Shown piece by piece: positions 1-8,756 of a stretch of 49,938 bases of DNA. Numbering within the stretch: position 1 is the first letter of the stretch; the number at the start of each line of letters is the position of its first letter. The position numbers and the translations under genes are program-made. Source of the stretch: an uncultured Lachnospiraceae bacterium (GTDB lineage Bacteria; Bacillota; Clostridia; Lachnospirales; Lachnospiraceae); the NCBI GenBank assembly GCA_900316805.1, contig ONEJ01000064.1, positions 1-49,938 of the forward strand. Direction: 5' to 3'. Under the pieces are notes generated by a model. The model was given only the letters and a program-made list of their open reading frames with translations, was not told the origin of the DNA and made no database searches.

Positions 1-1
1 G

Positions 2-193
2 AGAAAATCCGTGATTATTTTTGAATTCAAATCCTGTAAGAAATATACACAGATGGCAGAGGGCTGCAGGGCAGCCTTAGACCAGATTGAGGAGAGGGAC
101 TACGCTGTGCCGTTTCTCGATAAGGGGTACACGAAAATCATGAATTACGGCATCTGCTTCTGTGAGAAAACCTGCATGGTGGAAATGCGGTAA
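2..193 (+). CDS. C-terminal end of a PD-(D/E)XK nuclease-superfamily protein (5' cut by window edge)
   Basis: The frame is open from the first bases of the window to TAA at 191-193, so only about the last 63 residues are seen. The visible part contains VIIFEFK, which fits the beta strand carrying the catalytic E-x-K of the PD-(D/E)XK fold, then a helix and the ending typical of the large family of AAA-ATPase-like/PD-(D/E)XK proteins (DUF1703-like) common in gut Clostridia. The family tail normally reads 'A..QI..R.Y...F......I..YGI.F..K.C.V', which matches here. The GTG at 11 is inside the domain and is not a believable start. The function of these proteins is not established. Whether the gene is whole depends on sequence to the left of the window. 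Confidence 0.6.
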   Translation, partial: RKSVIIFEFKSCKKYTQMAEGCRAALDQIEERDYAVPFLDKGYTKIMNYGICFCEKTCMVEMR

Positions 194-250
194 AAGCATT
201 TAGGATCTCTTTTCCACCCGCAGAGTCACAACTTGACTACTCAATTATTT

Positions 251-460
251 TTATAATCTGATTTGCGTAGATTTTTCAATATCTTTGAAACGGCGTCTGC
301 GTATGGGAAGTTCGGTGCCGTTTTTAAGAAGAATCCTTGAGGAACTTAAGGATTTTATTTTGCTGATATTGACAAGAATTCCCCTGGAAGGGGATACAAA
401 ACCCTGTGCCAGTAATTTTATTTGTCGGATAAAAAAATGGGCGTCAGAGCAGAAATCCAA
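251..460 (-). pseudogene. Remnant of a LytTR-type response regulator (DNA-binding domain only)
   Basis: About 69 codons resemble the second half of a LytTR DNA-binding domain: SPSRGILVNISKI fits the conserved 'HRSYLVNL..I' strand, and NGTELPIRRRRFKDI fits the 'NG..LPISRRR...V' strand near the family C-terminus. An in-frame TGA lies four codons before codon 1 (a TTG), and no receiver domain or first half of LytTR is found upstream in any frame. I therefore read it as the 3' scrap of a decayed regulator rather than a working small gene. The conserved His of the LytTR core is replaced by Ser. It sits beside another gene end (2-193), so this edge may be a worn accessory region. Confidence 0.55.
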
Positions 461-658
461 GGCTCATCGCCCGCAAAAGACAAGAGAAAAGAACTCCCCC
501 TCCATGAGTGAAGGAATCATACGAGTCAGTGAGAAATAAGACAAGCCGAACAATATTTTTAAACAGAAAAAAGTTTCAGGAATCTAAAGAAACTGGGGCT
601 AATAAAAACAAGGGTTAATAGTGACAGGAGTTAATAGAAATACGAGGAGAAGGAACGA

Positions 659-1150
659 ATGAAATTCACTTACTGTCCCCACTGCGGGACAAAGTTAATA
701 GAGAAGGAAATTGGCGATGAGGGCATGGTTCCTTATTGTGACAACTGCCGCCAGCCCATGTTTGATATGTTCTCCACCTGTATCATTGCACTGGTGGTAA
801 ATGAGTATGACGAGGCACTTCTTCTGCACCAGAATTATATTTCAGATCACTACTGGAATCTGGTTTCCGGCTATATGAAGCCGGGGGAGCGAGCGGAGGA
901 GACGGCGGCAAGGGAGATCGCAGAGGAGACAGGGGTAGTGATCGACAGTCTGGAATTCGCAGGAACCTATTGGTTTGAAAAAAAGGGACTGCTGATGATT
1001 GGTTTCATTGCACGGGCGAAAAAACAGGAGTTAGAGCTGTCCGGTGAAGTGGATGCCGCAGAATGGGTTCCTGTCAGGGAGGCTTTGGATATGGTGCATC
1101 CTGAAGGAAGTGTGTCCCATGCACTAGTACAGCGAATAATATGTTTCTAG
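659..1150 (+). CDS. NUDIX hydrolase with N-terminal zinc ribbon
   Basis: The 163-residue protein probably hydrolyses a nucleoside diphosphate linked to another group, as NUDIX enzymes do. A short zinc ribbon comes first (CPHC at residues 6-9, CDNC at 27-30), then a NUDIX domain with a complete box at about residues 71-93 (G-x5-E-x7-REIAEETGV). The layout resembles the second half of NADH pyrophosphatase NudC, but the long NudC N-terminal domain is absent, so the substrate is open. The start is set by AGGAGAAGG at about 643-651. It appears to be transcribed alone. Confidence 0.85.
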   Translation: MKFTYCPHCGTKLIEKEIGDEGMVPYCDNCRQPMFDMFSTCIIALVVNEYDEALLLHQNYISDHYWNLVSGYMKPGERAEETAAREIAEETGVVIDSLEFAGTYWFEKKGLLMIGFIARAKKQELELSGEVDAAEWVPVREALDMVHPEGSVSHALVQRIICF

Positions 1151-1411
1151 CCATATGACTTGTCTGAATTTTCATCTGTTTCATTGGATTTTCTAGCTTT
1201 AGCCACCGCTATGCCGTCGAAAATCCGCCGTGCATATGAAAATTTATTCTTCGTAATATAACGAGAAACTTAATATTTGCTGAACTGGATTCTCCAGGGA
1301 TGGATAGCGGAACGGTTCGCCAAATTGTGCAGATTTGTATGACACCTGTGATAAATATCAATTGCACATACATATAAATTTTTTTTTGGAGCATAATAGG
1401 AAAGAAATCTT
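1151..1411. other. Intergenic stretch, no confident gene
   Basis: These 261 bases hold no believable gene. The segment at about 1200-1330 reads in broken frames with stops every 15-25 codons, which could be a worn repeat or gene scrap, but I cannot name it. The A/T-rich end (about 1362-1390) is probably the promoter region of the coat-protein gene that follows. Confidence 0.3.
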
Positions 1412-1432
1412 ATGGTAAAGAGAGGTGCAATT

Positions 1433-1891
1433 ATGGTATTAACAGAAAAAGAACAGACCACTATTGAGGATCTCCGTACCCAGGAGCAGTCCTGTATGGA
1501 GAAGTACAAGCGTTACGGACAGCAGGCAAAGGACCCGCAGCTGCAGCAGCTTTTCGCGAGACTGGAGAAGGAAGAGACCAAGCATTATGAGTCTCTGGGA
1601 CAGGTACTAAGCGGTGCGGTTCCCCCCTGTGACTGCAATGACAGAGACGGCGCATCCTATGAGCCAAAGGCGGCCTACGATTCCATGACCAATTCTGAGG
1701 ACAAGAAGAATGACTGCTTCCTGGCAACGGACTGTATCGGAACGGAAAAGATGGTTTCCGGAGAGTACAACTCCAACGTGTTTGTGTTCGGAGATTCCGA
1801 TGTGCGTAAGCTTCTGGCAGATATCCAGATCGAGGAGCAGAACCACGCGGAGATGCTGTATAAGTACAAAACCGTAAACGGCATGTCTTAA
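1433..1891 (+). CDS. CotF-like ferritin-fold spore coat protein
   Basis: This 152-residue protein belongs to the ferritin-like CotF/spore coat family of Clostridia. Two helical segments are seen: residues 1-60 (TEKEQTTIEDLRTQEQ, then EKEETKHYESL) and about 120-150 (IQIEEQNHAEMLYKYK). Both carry the E...H pattern of a four-helix ferritin bundle. They are split by a polar loop of about 50 residues. AGAGGTG at 1421-1427 favours the ATG at 1433; an ATG at 1412 in the same frame (7 residues longer) also has a weak AGGAAAG before it. In B. subtilis CotF is a coat protein; whether this one is in the coat or binds metal is not shown. A strong terminator follows at once, so it is a single-gene unit. 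Confidence 0.7.
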   Translation: MVLTEKEQTTIEDLRTQEQSCMEKYKRYGQQAKDPQLQQLFARLEKEETKHYESLGQVLSGAVPPCDCNDRDGASYEPKAAYDSMTNSEDKKNDCFLATDCIGTEKMVSGEYNSNVFVFGDSDVRKLLADIQIEEQNHAEMLYKYKTVNGMS

Positions 1892-1897
1892 TATCCT

Positions 1898-1925
1898 GAA
1901 GGCGGGAATTCCCGCCTTCTTTTTT
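1898..1925 (+). terminator. Intrinsic terminator of the CotF-like gene
   Basis: A perfect 9-bp stem GAAGGCGGG/CCCGCCTTC with an AATT loop is followed by six T. Confidence 0.92.
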
Positions 1926-2141
1926 CGCACCTTATAACGTATGCATTCTTCTTCCAACTGAGAAGAGGAATGACGATGAATCTTAAACTTTTCTTAAGTT
2001 TCCTTGAAGATACACATTTTTCCAAATAAAACTGCTATAATGGCAGTAATTGATAGGACGCATAGTTTCCGTCCGGAATTTGTGGGAGCGAATCATGAAT
2101 GTACCGGACAGCTGTGACCTGTGACATGAAGGAGGATGTGT

Positions 2142-3356
2142 ATGATGGACACGAAGGAAATACAGGAAGTTGAACAGACCACCGGAGGGAAAAAGAAGGG
2201 CGGCGCCTGGAAGGCAGTTGTCGCAGCAGTTCTGGTTGCGGGTGTGGCGGGAAGTACTACCCTGTCGGCCTTTAACCTGATGACGTTGAAAACTTATATC
2301 GCGGAAAGAGAGAAAGAAGAAAATCCGGAGACCACCGAGGATTATGTGAAGATTGCGGAATCCTATGAGATTCTTCCTACCACTAATATCTCAGACGCTT
2401 ATAAGTCAGGGGATACCTCCGGGCTGAGCGATAAGGAGAAGGAAACCCTTGATATGGCAAAGACTGCCATTGAGGATATGAAGATTAAGGATGATATGTC
2501 CGACTACGAGAAGGAAAAGGCTGTATATGACTGGATGACCACAAAGCTGCAGCAGGACTTGGGAGCCCTTACTGTGATTCCAAGCACCCAGGAGGACTGT
2601 GACAATCCCTATGGTGTTTTGAAATACCACAATGCAGTCTGCGTTGGTTATGCCACCACCTTCCGTATGTTCATGCAGATGCTGGACATTGAATGTATGG
2701 TAGTACATAACAATGAGAAGTACCATTCCTGGGATGTGGTAAAGCTAGAGGATGATTGGTATATTACAGATATTTACTCCGATGCCGGCAAGGGAAATTA
2801 CGCACATTTTAATATGACAGATTCTATGTTCGGCCAGGAACAGAACTGGGATCATGATTATTTCCCCACCGCAAATTCTTTTAAGTACAATGTGGCCTAC
2901 CAGAATAAGAAAACTCTGGACAGTGTCTATGATCTGCCCAAGGTTCTGCGTTCTGCCATGGATGAAAAGCAGGGCATCATTATGATTGCTTTTAAGGATA
3001 AGGTAGATGAAGAGGATGCGCAGATTGTTGGTGCCATTGCCACGTCCATGGATAACATGCTGATGTCCGGAAGCTACAAGGATATGCCTTATTCTCTGGG
3101 AACCTATAACTGGGTTCAGGATCCGGATGGAAACTATATATACCGTGTGGTCTTCAGCGAGTACAATACGAGCAGTACGGGAGGTCAGAACCTGAGCGAG
3201 AAGCAGCAGGAGAAGGTTGACAAGGCAGTCCAGAAGGCTATGGAGGGACTGGTTTCTACTTATGGCGGAGATATGGGCGGAATGAACGGGGATACTACGA
3301 TGGAACCTGAAGCAGAATCCACGGAGACAGCGGTCGAGGAGGTTGTGGATAAGTAA
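2142..3356 (+). CDS. Membrane-anchored transglutaminase-fold protein
   Basis: This protein of about 404 residues has a short charged N-terminus, one membrane helix (about residues 25-47), and an extracellular transglutaminase-like domain. The Cys-His-Asp triad is complete: Cys in AVCVGYA (about 167), His in YHSWDVV (about 195), Asp in TDIYSDAG (about 210). Such domains act as cysteine peptidases or cross-linkers of surface proteins or cell wall; the substrate here is unknown. The last 150 residues are acidic and repeat-poor. Start: GGAGG at 2131-2135 suits the ATG at 2142 or 2145; the upstream ATG at 2136 abuts the binding site and is unlikely. The DUF4358 lipoprotein follows after 32 bases with its own ribosome site, so the two are probably one operon. 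Confidence 0.8.
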   Translation: MMDTKEIQEVEQTTGGKKKGGAWKAVVAAVLVAGVAGSTTLSAFNLMTLKTYIAEREKEENPETTEDYVKIAESYEILPTTNISDAYKSGDTSGLSDKEKETLDMAKTAIEDMKIKDDMSDYEKEKAVYDWMTTKLQQDLGALTVIPSTQEDCDNPYGVLKYHNAVCVGYATTFRMFMQMLDIECMVVHNNEKYHSWDVVKLEDDWYITDIYSDAGKGNYAHFNMTDSMFGQEQNWDHDYFPTANSFKYNVAYQNKKTLDSVYDLPKVLRSAMDEKQGIIMIAFKDKVDEEDAQIVGAIATSMDNMLMSGSYKDMPYSLGTYNWVQDPDGNYIYRVVFSEYNTSSTGGQNLSEKQQEKVDKAVQKAMEGLVSTYGGDMGGMNGDTTMEPEAESTETAVEEVVDK

Positions 3357-3388
3357 AAACCCGGGATATTTCACAAGGAGAAGCGCAT

Positions 3389-3877
3389 ATGAATAAACGT
3401 AAGGGAATCATTGTTGCTGCGATTGTGGTTTTGCTGTGTGGCTGCGGATCCGGCGGCAGGGCAGACACCACGACCGTCAGCATGTATGATCTGGATCAGA
3501 AGATGGAGGCTGCGGAGACGGATCTTCCGGAGATGCTGTACGCCAGCAGCGTTGATGACAATGCGAAGGATCAATTTACCCATATTTCTGATATGGATTA
3601 TGATAAGGTGGACAGCTATTTTGTCAGCTACTCCCAAGAGGGCAAGGCAGACGAGATCACCGTAATTGCCGTGAAGGATCCGGCGGATGTCAGTGAGGCG
3701 AAGGAAAGCTTGGTGCGGCACCGCCAGAGCAGGATCAAATTGTTGAGCCAGTATGAGCCCAAAGAGGTGAAGCGGATGGAGGACGGGGTTATTTTCACAA
3801 AAGGGCAGTACGCGGTGCTGCTGATCTGTGAGCATCCGGATGCCGTCCGGAAGGCCTTTGAGGAGGCTGTCCAATAA
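3389..3877 (+). CDS. DUF4358 lipoprotein
   Basis: The 162-residue protein has a lipoprotein signal: basic MNKRK, a hydrophobic stretch, then the lipobox LCGC, with the lipidated Cys near residue 19. The mature part matches the DUF4358 pattern (start 'LDQKMEAA', middle 'MDYDKVDSYFVSYS', then 'ADEITVIAVKD', end 'GQYAVLLICEHPDAVRKAFEEA'). DUF4358 proteins are common small lipoproteins of Lachnospiraceae with no known job. It should sit on the outer face of the membrane, beside the membrane-anchored transglutaminase-fold protein encoded just upstream. AAGGAGAAG 8-16 bases ahead sets the start. It closes the unit, with a terminator following. Confidence 0.82.
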   Translation: MNKRKGIIVAAIVVLLCGCGSGGRADTTTVSMYDLDQKMEAAETDLPEMLYASSVDDNAKDQFTHISDMDYDKVDSYFVSYSQEGKADEITVIAVKDPADVSEAKESLVRHRQSRIKLLSQYEPKEVKRMEDGVIFTKGQYAVLLICEHPDAVRKAFEEAVQ

Positions 3878-3885
3878 AAATTCGA

Positions 3886-3932
3886 GAACACTGCTGTAAT
3901 CACAAAAGTGGATACAGCAGTGTTCTTTTTTT
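3886..3932 (+). terminator. Intrinsic terminator after the DUF4358 gene
   Basis: The stem is GAACACTGCTGTA/TACAGCAGTGTTC with an 11-14 base loop, followed by a run of eight T. Confidence 0.92.
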
Positions 3933-4022
3933 GCCAGCAGCGAAAGAATTGGCGATTTAGTGTTGGTATTTATTAGTTGTTATGGTAAAATATCTGGGTA
4001 AAAAAGGATAGAGAGTAGAAAA

Positions 4023-4817
4023 TTGACAGAACTGGAATTATATTATAACAAATTTAATGAAGATAAACGGCTGGACAGCCGCCACGGCAGGGTAGAATTT
4101 GTGACCAGCATGAAGTATATCCATGACTGCCTTGCGGGACTTGAGGAGGGAAAAAGCAGGGAGGATATCCACATCCTTGACCTTGGCGCCGGTACCGGAC
4201 GGTACAGCGTTCCTCTGTCTGAGGAGGGCTACGATGTTACTGCGGTGGAACTGGTCCGGCATAATCTGGGACGCCTGAAGCAAAAGAGCAGCAGCATCAA
4301 AGCTTATCAGGGGAATGCCATGAACCTGAAGCGTTTTGCCGATGACAGCTTTGATGTGACGCTGGTGTTTGGACCATTGTATCATCTGCATGACCCGGAG
4401 GACAAGCAGAAGGTGCTGGAGGAAGCCAAAAGAGTTACCAAAAGCGGCGGAAAGATTCTGGCGGCATATATTATGAATGAGTTCAGTGTCATCACCTATG
4501 GTTTTAAAGAACGGCATATATTGGAGAGCGTGAAGACCGGAATGCTGGATGAGAGCTACCATTGTACCAGAACGGCAAATTCTCTCTACAGTATGGTCCG
4601 GCTGGAGGATATCGCAGCATTGAACGAAGCTGTCGGATTGCAGCGGGAAAAAATTATTGCCGCTGACGGATCGGCAAATTATATCCGGCCCTATCTGAAC
4701 GCCCTGACGGAGGAGGAGTTTGAGGAATTTATCCATTACCACCTGGCCACCTGCGAGCGGATGGATCTCATGGGAGCCAGCGGACATACGGTGGATATCC
4801 TCTCCGTGCAAAAATAA
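4023..4817 (+). CDS. Class I SAM-dependent methyltransferase
   Basis: This 264-residue Rossmann-fold methyltransferase has motif I ILDLGAGTGRYS at about residues 48-59, acidic end of strand 2 TAVELV, and a post-II strand DVTLVFGPLYHL. The GPLYHL signature is typical of a Firmicutes group of unknown substrate, related to UbiE/small-molecule methyltransferases. The start is a TTG at 4023, chosen because it gives the family N-terminus (LYYNKFNED) and no upstream ATG is in frame; the ribosome site (GAGAGTAG) is weak. It has about 90 bases of leader after the preceding terminator and is probably its own unit or runs into the capA-like gene 69 bases on. Confidence 0.8.
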   Translation: MTELELYYNKFNEDKRLDSRHGRVEFVTSMKYIHDCLAGLEEGKSREDIHILDLGAGTGRYSVPLSEEGYDVTAVELVRHNLGRLKQKSSSIKAYQGNAMNLKRFADDSFDVTLVFGPLYHLHDPEDKQKVLEEAKRVTKSGGKILAAYIMNEFSVITYGFKERHILESVKTGMLDESYHCTRTANSLYSMVRLEDIAALNEAVGLQREKIIAADGSANYIRPYLNALTEEEFEEFIHYHLATCERMDLMGASGHTVDILSVQK

Positions 4818-4885
4818 CCGGGGAACTCATGAGGAGCAAAATACCTTTTGACCCTCATATCATATCATAAATAAGAGGACAGAAG

Positions 4886-6079
4886 ATGAAAAAACAGTTT
4901 TTGGCAGGCTGTCTGTGCATGGCAGCGATGCTAACGGGATGCGGGGTTTTTACGGGAGCCGGGCAGCAGACAGCGGTTTTGCCGGAAGCGACGCAGAGTA
5001 CACAGGTGCAGCAGGAAGCAGAAAACACAGAAGAAAAAAGTACACAGAGTATGGAAGATTCCGGTGGCCGGAGGGATACGCCGGAGACGGAGTCAGAAGT
5101 CGCGAAGGAGCCCCAGATTCAGAGCGTAACCATCACGGCGGTGGGAGACTGTACGCTTGGTCCCACCCAGACCCATGGCTATGAAGGTTCTTTTCATGAT
5201 TATTATGACCGTAACGGGGAAGACTATTTTCTTGGAGGGGTGCGGAACCTTTTTGAAACGGATGATTTTAGTCTGGTCAATCTGGAATGTGTGCTGTCAG
5301 AATCCAATGACCGGGTGGAAAAGACCTGGAATCTCAAGGGAAAGCCCGGCTATGTGGGAATTCTCACGGGAAGCTCCGTGGAAGGCGCCAGCCTGGGAAA
5401 CAATCACACCTTTGACTACGGACAGTCCGGTCTGGATGATACGAGAAATGTACTGGATGAGGCAGGCATTATTTTTGGTTTCAACGAGCATGTGGACACC
5501 TATGAGACGGATTCCGGAATTGTGATCGGCATTGTTTCTGCCAGCCAGCTGTCTGCGGATGAGAAGCATGCCAATTACATGCGGGACGGAATCAAAAAGC
5601 TCCGGCAGGAGGGCGTGGATCTTGTCATTGCCTCCTGTCACTGGGGCATCGAGGGGGATCATTACCCCAACGATTACCAGCAGAAGTTAGCCCATCAGAT
5701 CATCGACTGGGGAGCAGATGTTCTGATCGGTACCCATCCTCATGTGCTGCAGGGAGTGGAACTGTACAAGGGAAAGCTGATCTGCTACAGTCTTGGAAAT
5801 TTCTGCTTCGGCGGCAACCGGAATCCGGCAGATAAGGATACAGCCGTGTTCCGGCAGACATTTACTTTTGAGGATGGGGTGTTGCAAAATGGCATTTGTG
5901 CCGATATGATACCATATAGCATCAGTTCCACCACACAGCGAAATGATTTTCGCCCTACACCCGCGGAGGGGGACCGGAAAAAGGCTATTATCAGCAAACT
6001 GAATGACTATTCGAAATCCTACAGTAATATCGAATTTGACAGTGATGGCAGATTGCAGATCAGGGATCAGAAGGAGTAG
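4886..6079 (+). CDS. CapA-family metallophosphatase lipoprotein
   Basis: The 397-residue lipoprotein has a signal peptide ending in lipobox LTGC (Cys about residue 19) and a Ser/Thr/Glu-rich linker to about 78. The CapA/PgsA-type calcineurin-like domain follows, with the usual motifs in order: AVGDCTLG (84-91), NLECVLS, GNNHTFDYG, CHWGIE, GTHPHVLQG, SLGNFCFGG. The founding CapA takes part in poly-gamma-glutamate capsule export. Here no capB, capC or gamma-glutamyl ligase is near, so a general extracellular phosphatase or wall-related role is as likely. AGAGGACAGAAG lies just before the ATG. The debranching enzyme gene starts 46 bases downstream, perhaps on the same message. Confidence 0.85.
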   Translation: MKKQFLAGCLCMAAMLTGCGVFTGAGQQTAVLPEATQSTQVQQEAENTEEKSTQSMEDSGGRRDTPETESEVAKEPQIQSVTITAVGDCTLGPTQTHGYEGSFHDYYDRNGEDYFLGGVRNLFETDDFSLVNLECVLSESNDRVEKTWNLKGKPGYVGILTGSSVEGASLGNNHTFDYGQSGLDDTRNVLDEAGIIFGFNEHVDTYETDSGIVIGIVSASQLSADEKHANYMRDGIKKLRQEGVDLVIASCHWGIEGDHYPNDYQQKLAHQIIDWGADVLIGTHPHVLQGVELYKGKLICYSLGNFCFGGNRNPADKDTAVFRQTFTFEDGVLQNGICADMIPYSISSTTQRNDFRPTPAEGDRKKAIISKLNDYSKSYSNIEFDSDGRLQIRDQKE

Positions 6080-6125
6080 GTCTTATATGTGGAGAATCAG
6101 CGGGAGAGATAAGAGGAAAAATAAC

Positions 6126-8297
6126 ATGGATAACCACAAGAGTTTATTTACAGAAAATGTACCGGTGCAAAGAGTAATGTGGCCGATGACCGGCGGAAAT
6201 GAGAATCTGGGAGACGGGCTGCATCCCGTAGAAAATATCAACGGCTTTGATGTGCGACCCGGTTTTTTCCGAATGAATGGAACCTATCAGACTGCCGGAG
6301 GCGTGAGCTTTACCGTCAGTTCCCATGGGGCGACAGCGTGTACATTATTACTGTTCCATCCGACGGAAAATGAGCCTTACGTAAAGATACCGATCCCGGA
6401 GGCGTACCGGATCGGAGATACCTACTCGATTCTGGTCTATGGGCTTAAAATTGAGGATTTTGAATATGCTTATCAGTTTGACGGACCAAATGATCCCTCT
6501 AGGGGAAGACTTTTTAATAAAGACAATGTGATTCTGGATCCTTATGCAAAGGCGGTTACCGGACAGCGGAAGTGGGGAGAGCGTCCGGAGGGCGGCAAGG
6601 ATTTTGAATATAAGGCCAGAGTAGTGAAAAGCAGCTTTGACTGGGGGAATGTGGCACAGTTAAACCACCCCTTCGAGGATCTTGTAATTTACGAGACCCA
6701 TGTCCGGGGCTTTACCAAGGATGCTTCCTCAGGCGTAGAGGGGGCAGGTACCTTCGAGGGGCTCAGGCAGAAAATTCCGTACTTGAAGGATCTGGGGATT
6801 AATGCCGTAGAATTGATGCCCATCTTCGAGTTTGACGAGATGGAAAGTGCCCGGGTGGTGGATGGCGAGCAGCTATACAATTACTGGGGCTATAATACCG
6901 TATCCTTTTTCGCACCAAATACCAGCTATGCCTATCGCGAAGAGCATAACAGAGAGGGCGATGAATTAAAGCATTTGATTCGGGAATTAAAAGAGAACGG
7001 CATAGAAGTTATTCTGGATGTGGTGTTTAACCATACGGCAGAGGGTAACGAGATGGGACCCAGCTTCTGCTTTAAGGGCATAGACAACAATATTTACTAC
7101 ATGCTGACACCGGACGGCAACTATTACAATTTCAGCGGCTGTGGTAATGTCATGAACTGTAATCATCCGGTTGTACGTCATTTTATTCTGGACTGTCTCC
7201 GGCATTGGACCATTGAGTACCGGGTTGATGGATTCCGTTTTGATCTTGCATCCATTCTGGGAAGGGACCAGAACGGTGCGCCCATGGAGAATCCACCGAT
7301 TCTTGAAGCCCTGGCTTTTGATCCATTCTTAAGTCAGATGAAGCTGATCGCAGAGGCCTGGGATGCGGGAGGATTGTATCAGGTGGGAAGCTTTCCTTCC
7401 TGGAACCGCTGGGCCGAGTGGAACGGGCGTTACAGAGACGATATGCGCTGTTTCTTAAAGGGAGATCCGGGGGCTGCCGGAAGAGCCATAACCAGAATTA
7501 CGGGGTCGCCGGATATGTACGATCCTGTCAGCCGCGGATACAGTGCGTCAGTCAATTTCCTGACCTGCCACGATGGCTTTACGCTGTATGATCTGTATTC
7601 CTATAACGAAAAGCACAATGAAAAGAATGGCTGGAACAATACAGATGGGGATAACAACGGACACAGCTGGAACTGTGGGGCAGAGGGAGATACAGATGAT
7701 CCCCAGGTGGAAAACCTGCGCCGCCGCCTCATCAAAAATGCTTTTGCTGCACTGCTTTGCAGCAGGGGACCGGCTATGTTCCTGGCGGGAGATGAATTCT
7801 GCAATACCCAGTTTGGCAATAATAATGCTTACTGTCAGGATAACATCATCTCCTGGCTGGATTGGAACAGATTGGAGAAATATCAGGAAATCCATGATTT
7901 TGCACGGTTTATGATTCATTTCCGCGCAGCGCACCCGATTCTTCGTAAGGATACGAAGCCGGCCGCCTGCGGACTGCCCAACATCAGTATCCATAATGGG
8001 GAGCCGTACCGGAATCATACGGAGTTTGAGACCCATCTGATCGGAATTATGTATGCGGGAAGGAATCAGACAGATACGGATGATGACATCGTATTCTATG
8101 GAATGAATGCCTACTGGGAGCCGCTTACCATGCGGATTCCGGCGCTTCCGGAGGAATTCAGATGGAAGCTTGTGGTAAATACTTTCTGTGAATATCAGGA
8201 TGGGGAGGATTTTGCGGCACAGACAAGGCATGAGGGAACAATGGTGGTAATCCCGGAGCGGTCAACCATTATTCTTGTTGCAGAGCGTGTGTCGTAG
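6126..8297 (+). CDS. glgX: Glycogen debranching enzyme / isoamylase-type GH13
   Basis: The 723-residue GH13 enzyme cleaves alpha-1,6 branches of glycogen or related glucans in the cytoplasm. An N-terminal beta-sandwich (CBM48-like, about 30-140) precedes the (beta/alpha)8 barrel. Catalytic residues are visible: nucleophile Asp373 in DGFRFDLAS, acid/base Glu410 in LIAEAWDAGG, and Asp483 in TCHDGFTL; the barrel motif DVVFNHT is also present. The length fits GlgX/TreX proteins. The start at 6126 follows AAGAGGAAA at about 6111-6119; a longer reading from 6003 overlaps the preceding gene by 77 bases and is not supported. No other glycogen genes lie in the window. A long hairpin follows. Confidence 0.9.
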   Translation: MDNHKSLFTENVPVQRVMWPMTGGNENLGDGLHPVENINGFDVRPGFFRMNGTYQTAGGVSFTVSSHGATACTLLLFHPTENEPYVKIPIPEAYRIGDTYSILVYGLKIEDFEYAYQFDGPNDPSRGRLFNKDNVILDPYAKAVTGQRKWGERPEGGKDFEYKARVVKSSFDWGNVAQLNHPFEDLVIYETHVRGFTKDASSGVEGAGTFEGLRQKIPYLKDLGINAVELMPIFEFDEMESARVVDGEQLYNYWGYNTVSFFAPNTSYAYREEHNREGDELKHLIRELKENGIEVILDVVFNHTAEGNEMGPSFCFKGIDNNIYYMLTPDGNYYNFSGCGNVMNCNHPVVRHFILDCLRHWTIEYRVDGFRFDLASILGRDQNGAPMENPPILEALAFDPFLSQMKLIAEAWDAGGLYQVGSFPSWNRWAEWNGRYRDDMRCFLKGDPGAAGRAITRITGSPDMYDPVSRGYSASVNFLTCHDGFTLYDLYSYNEKHNEKNGWNNTDGDNNGHSWNCGAEGDTDDPQVENLRRRLIKNAFAALLCSRGPAMFLAGDEFCNTQFGNNNAYCQDNIISWLDWNRLEKYQEIHDFARFMIHFRAAHPILRKDTKPAACGLPNISIHNGEPYRNHTEFETHLIGIMYAGRNQTDTDDDIVFYGMNAYWEPLTMRIPALPEEFRWKLVVNTFCEYQDGEDFAAQTRHEGTMVVIPERSTIILVAERVS

Positions 8298-8323
8298 GAG
8301 GATAAATTACACAGAGCCCATAT

Positions 8324-8380
8324 GGCACGGACAATACAAACGCGTTTCGCTTGAACGTGTATTGTCCGTGCCGGCTTTTG
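8324..8380 (+). terminator. Long hairpin terminator after the debranching enzyme
   Basis: A 15-bp perfect stem (GGCACGGACAATACA and its complement ending at 8372) has a 19-base loop. The T tract is poor (GGCTTTTG), so termination may be partial. Confidence 0.7.
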
Positions 8381-8410
8381 TGTATGGAGGCATTAACGCA
8401 CACATAGTTA

Positions 8411-8662
8411 TCAGTATTCGTCGGTCAGTCCTACCAGATAGTCGGCGGATACATTGAGAAAGCGGGATATTTCGGCCAGATCCGTCACGGTGGGAGAACG
8501 GCGTCCGGTCCGGTAGCCGCTGATGGTAGAGGCTGACAAACACAGCTGACTGGCCAGTGTGTGATTGGAGACATCCCGCAGATACATGATTTTCCCCAGA
8601 CGGTTTCCGAACTCTTTGAAATTGTAGGTTTCCTCTTGTTTTTTTTCTTCACGTGTATCCAT
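8411..8662 (-). CDS. Small XRE-family helix-turn-helix regulator
   Basis: The 83-residue protein consists almost only of an HTH_XRE domain: helix 2-turn-helix 3 at about 38-57 (TLASQLCLSASTISGYRTGRR), then the usual tail LAEISRFLNVSADYLVGL. It should bind DNA as a dimer; its targets are unknown and no operator is evident. No clear ribosome site precedes the ATG, and TACAAT about 12 bases before it could be the -10, so translation may be nearly leaderless. It lies downstream of the SDR gene on the same strand but beyond a terminator, so it is probably separately transcribed. Confidence 0.75.
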   Translation of the reverse strand: MDTREEKKQEETYNFKEFGNRLGKIMYLRDVSNHTLASQLCLSASTISGYRTGRRSPTVTDLAEISRFLNVSADYLVGLTDEY

Positions 8663-8698
8663 AGGGGATATTGTAAAATAGAGAAGAATGAAAAAAGA

Positions 8699-8724
8699 TA
8701 AAAAACGCGATACGCGTTTTTTTT
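8699..8724 (-). terminator. Terminator of the SDR gene
   Basis: An 8-bp stem AAAACGCG/CGCGTTTT with a 3-base loop has A and T tracts on either side, so it can work in both directions. On the minus strand it lies 33 bases past the SDR stop codon. Confidence 0.85.
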
Positions 8725-8756
8725 CTTAGTTTTTAAGAAAGAGGTGTTCGTTCGTG

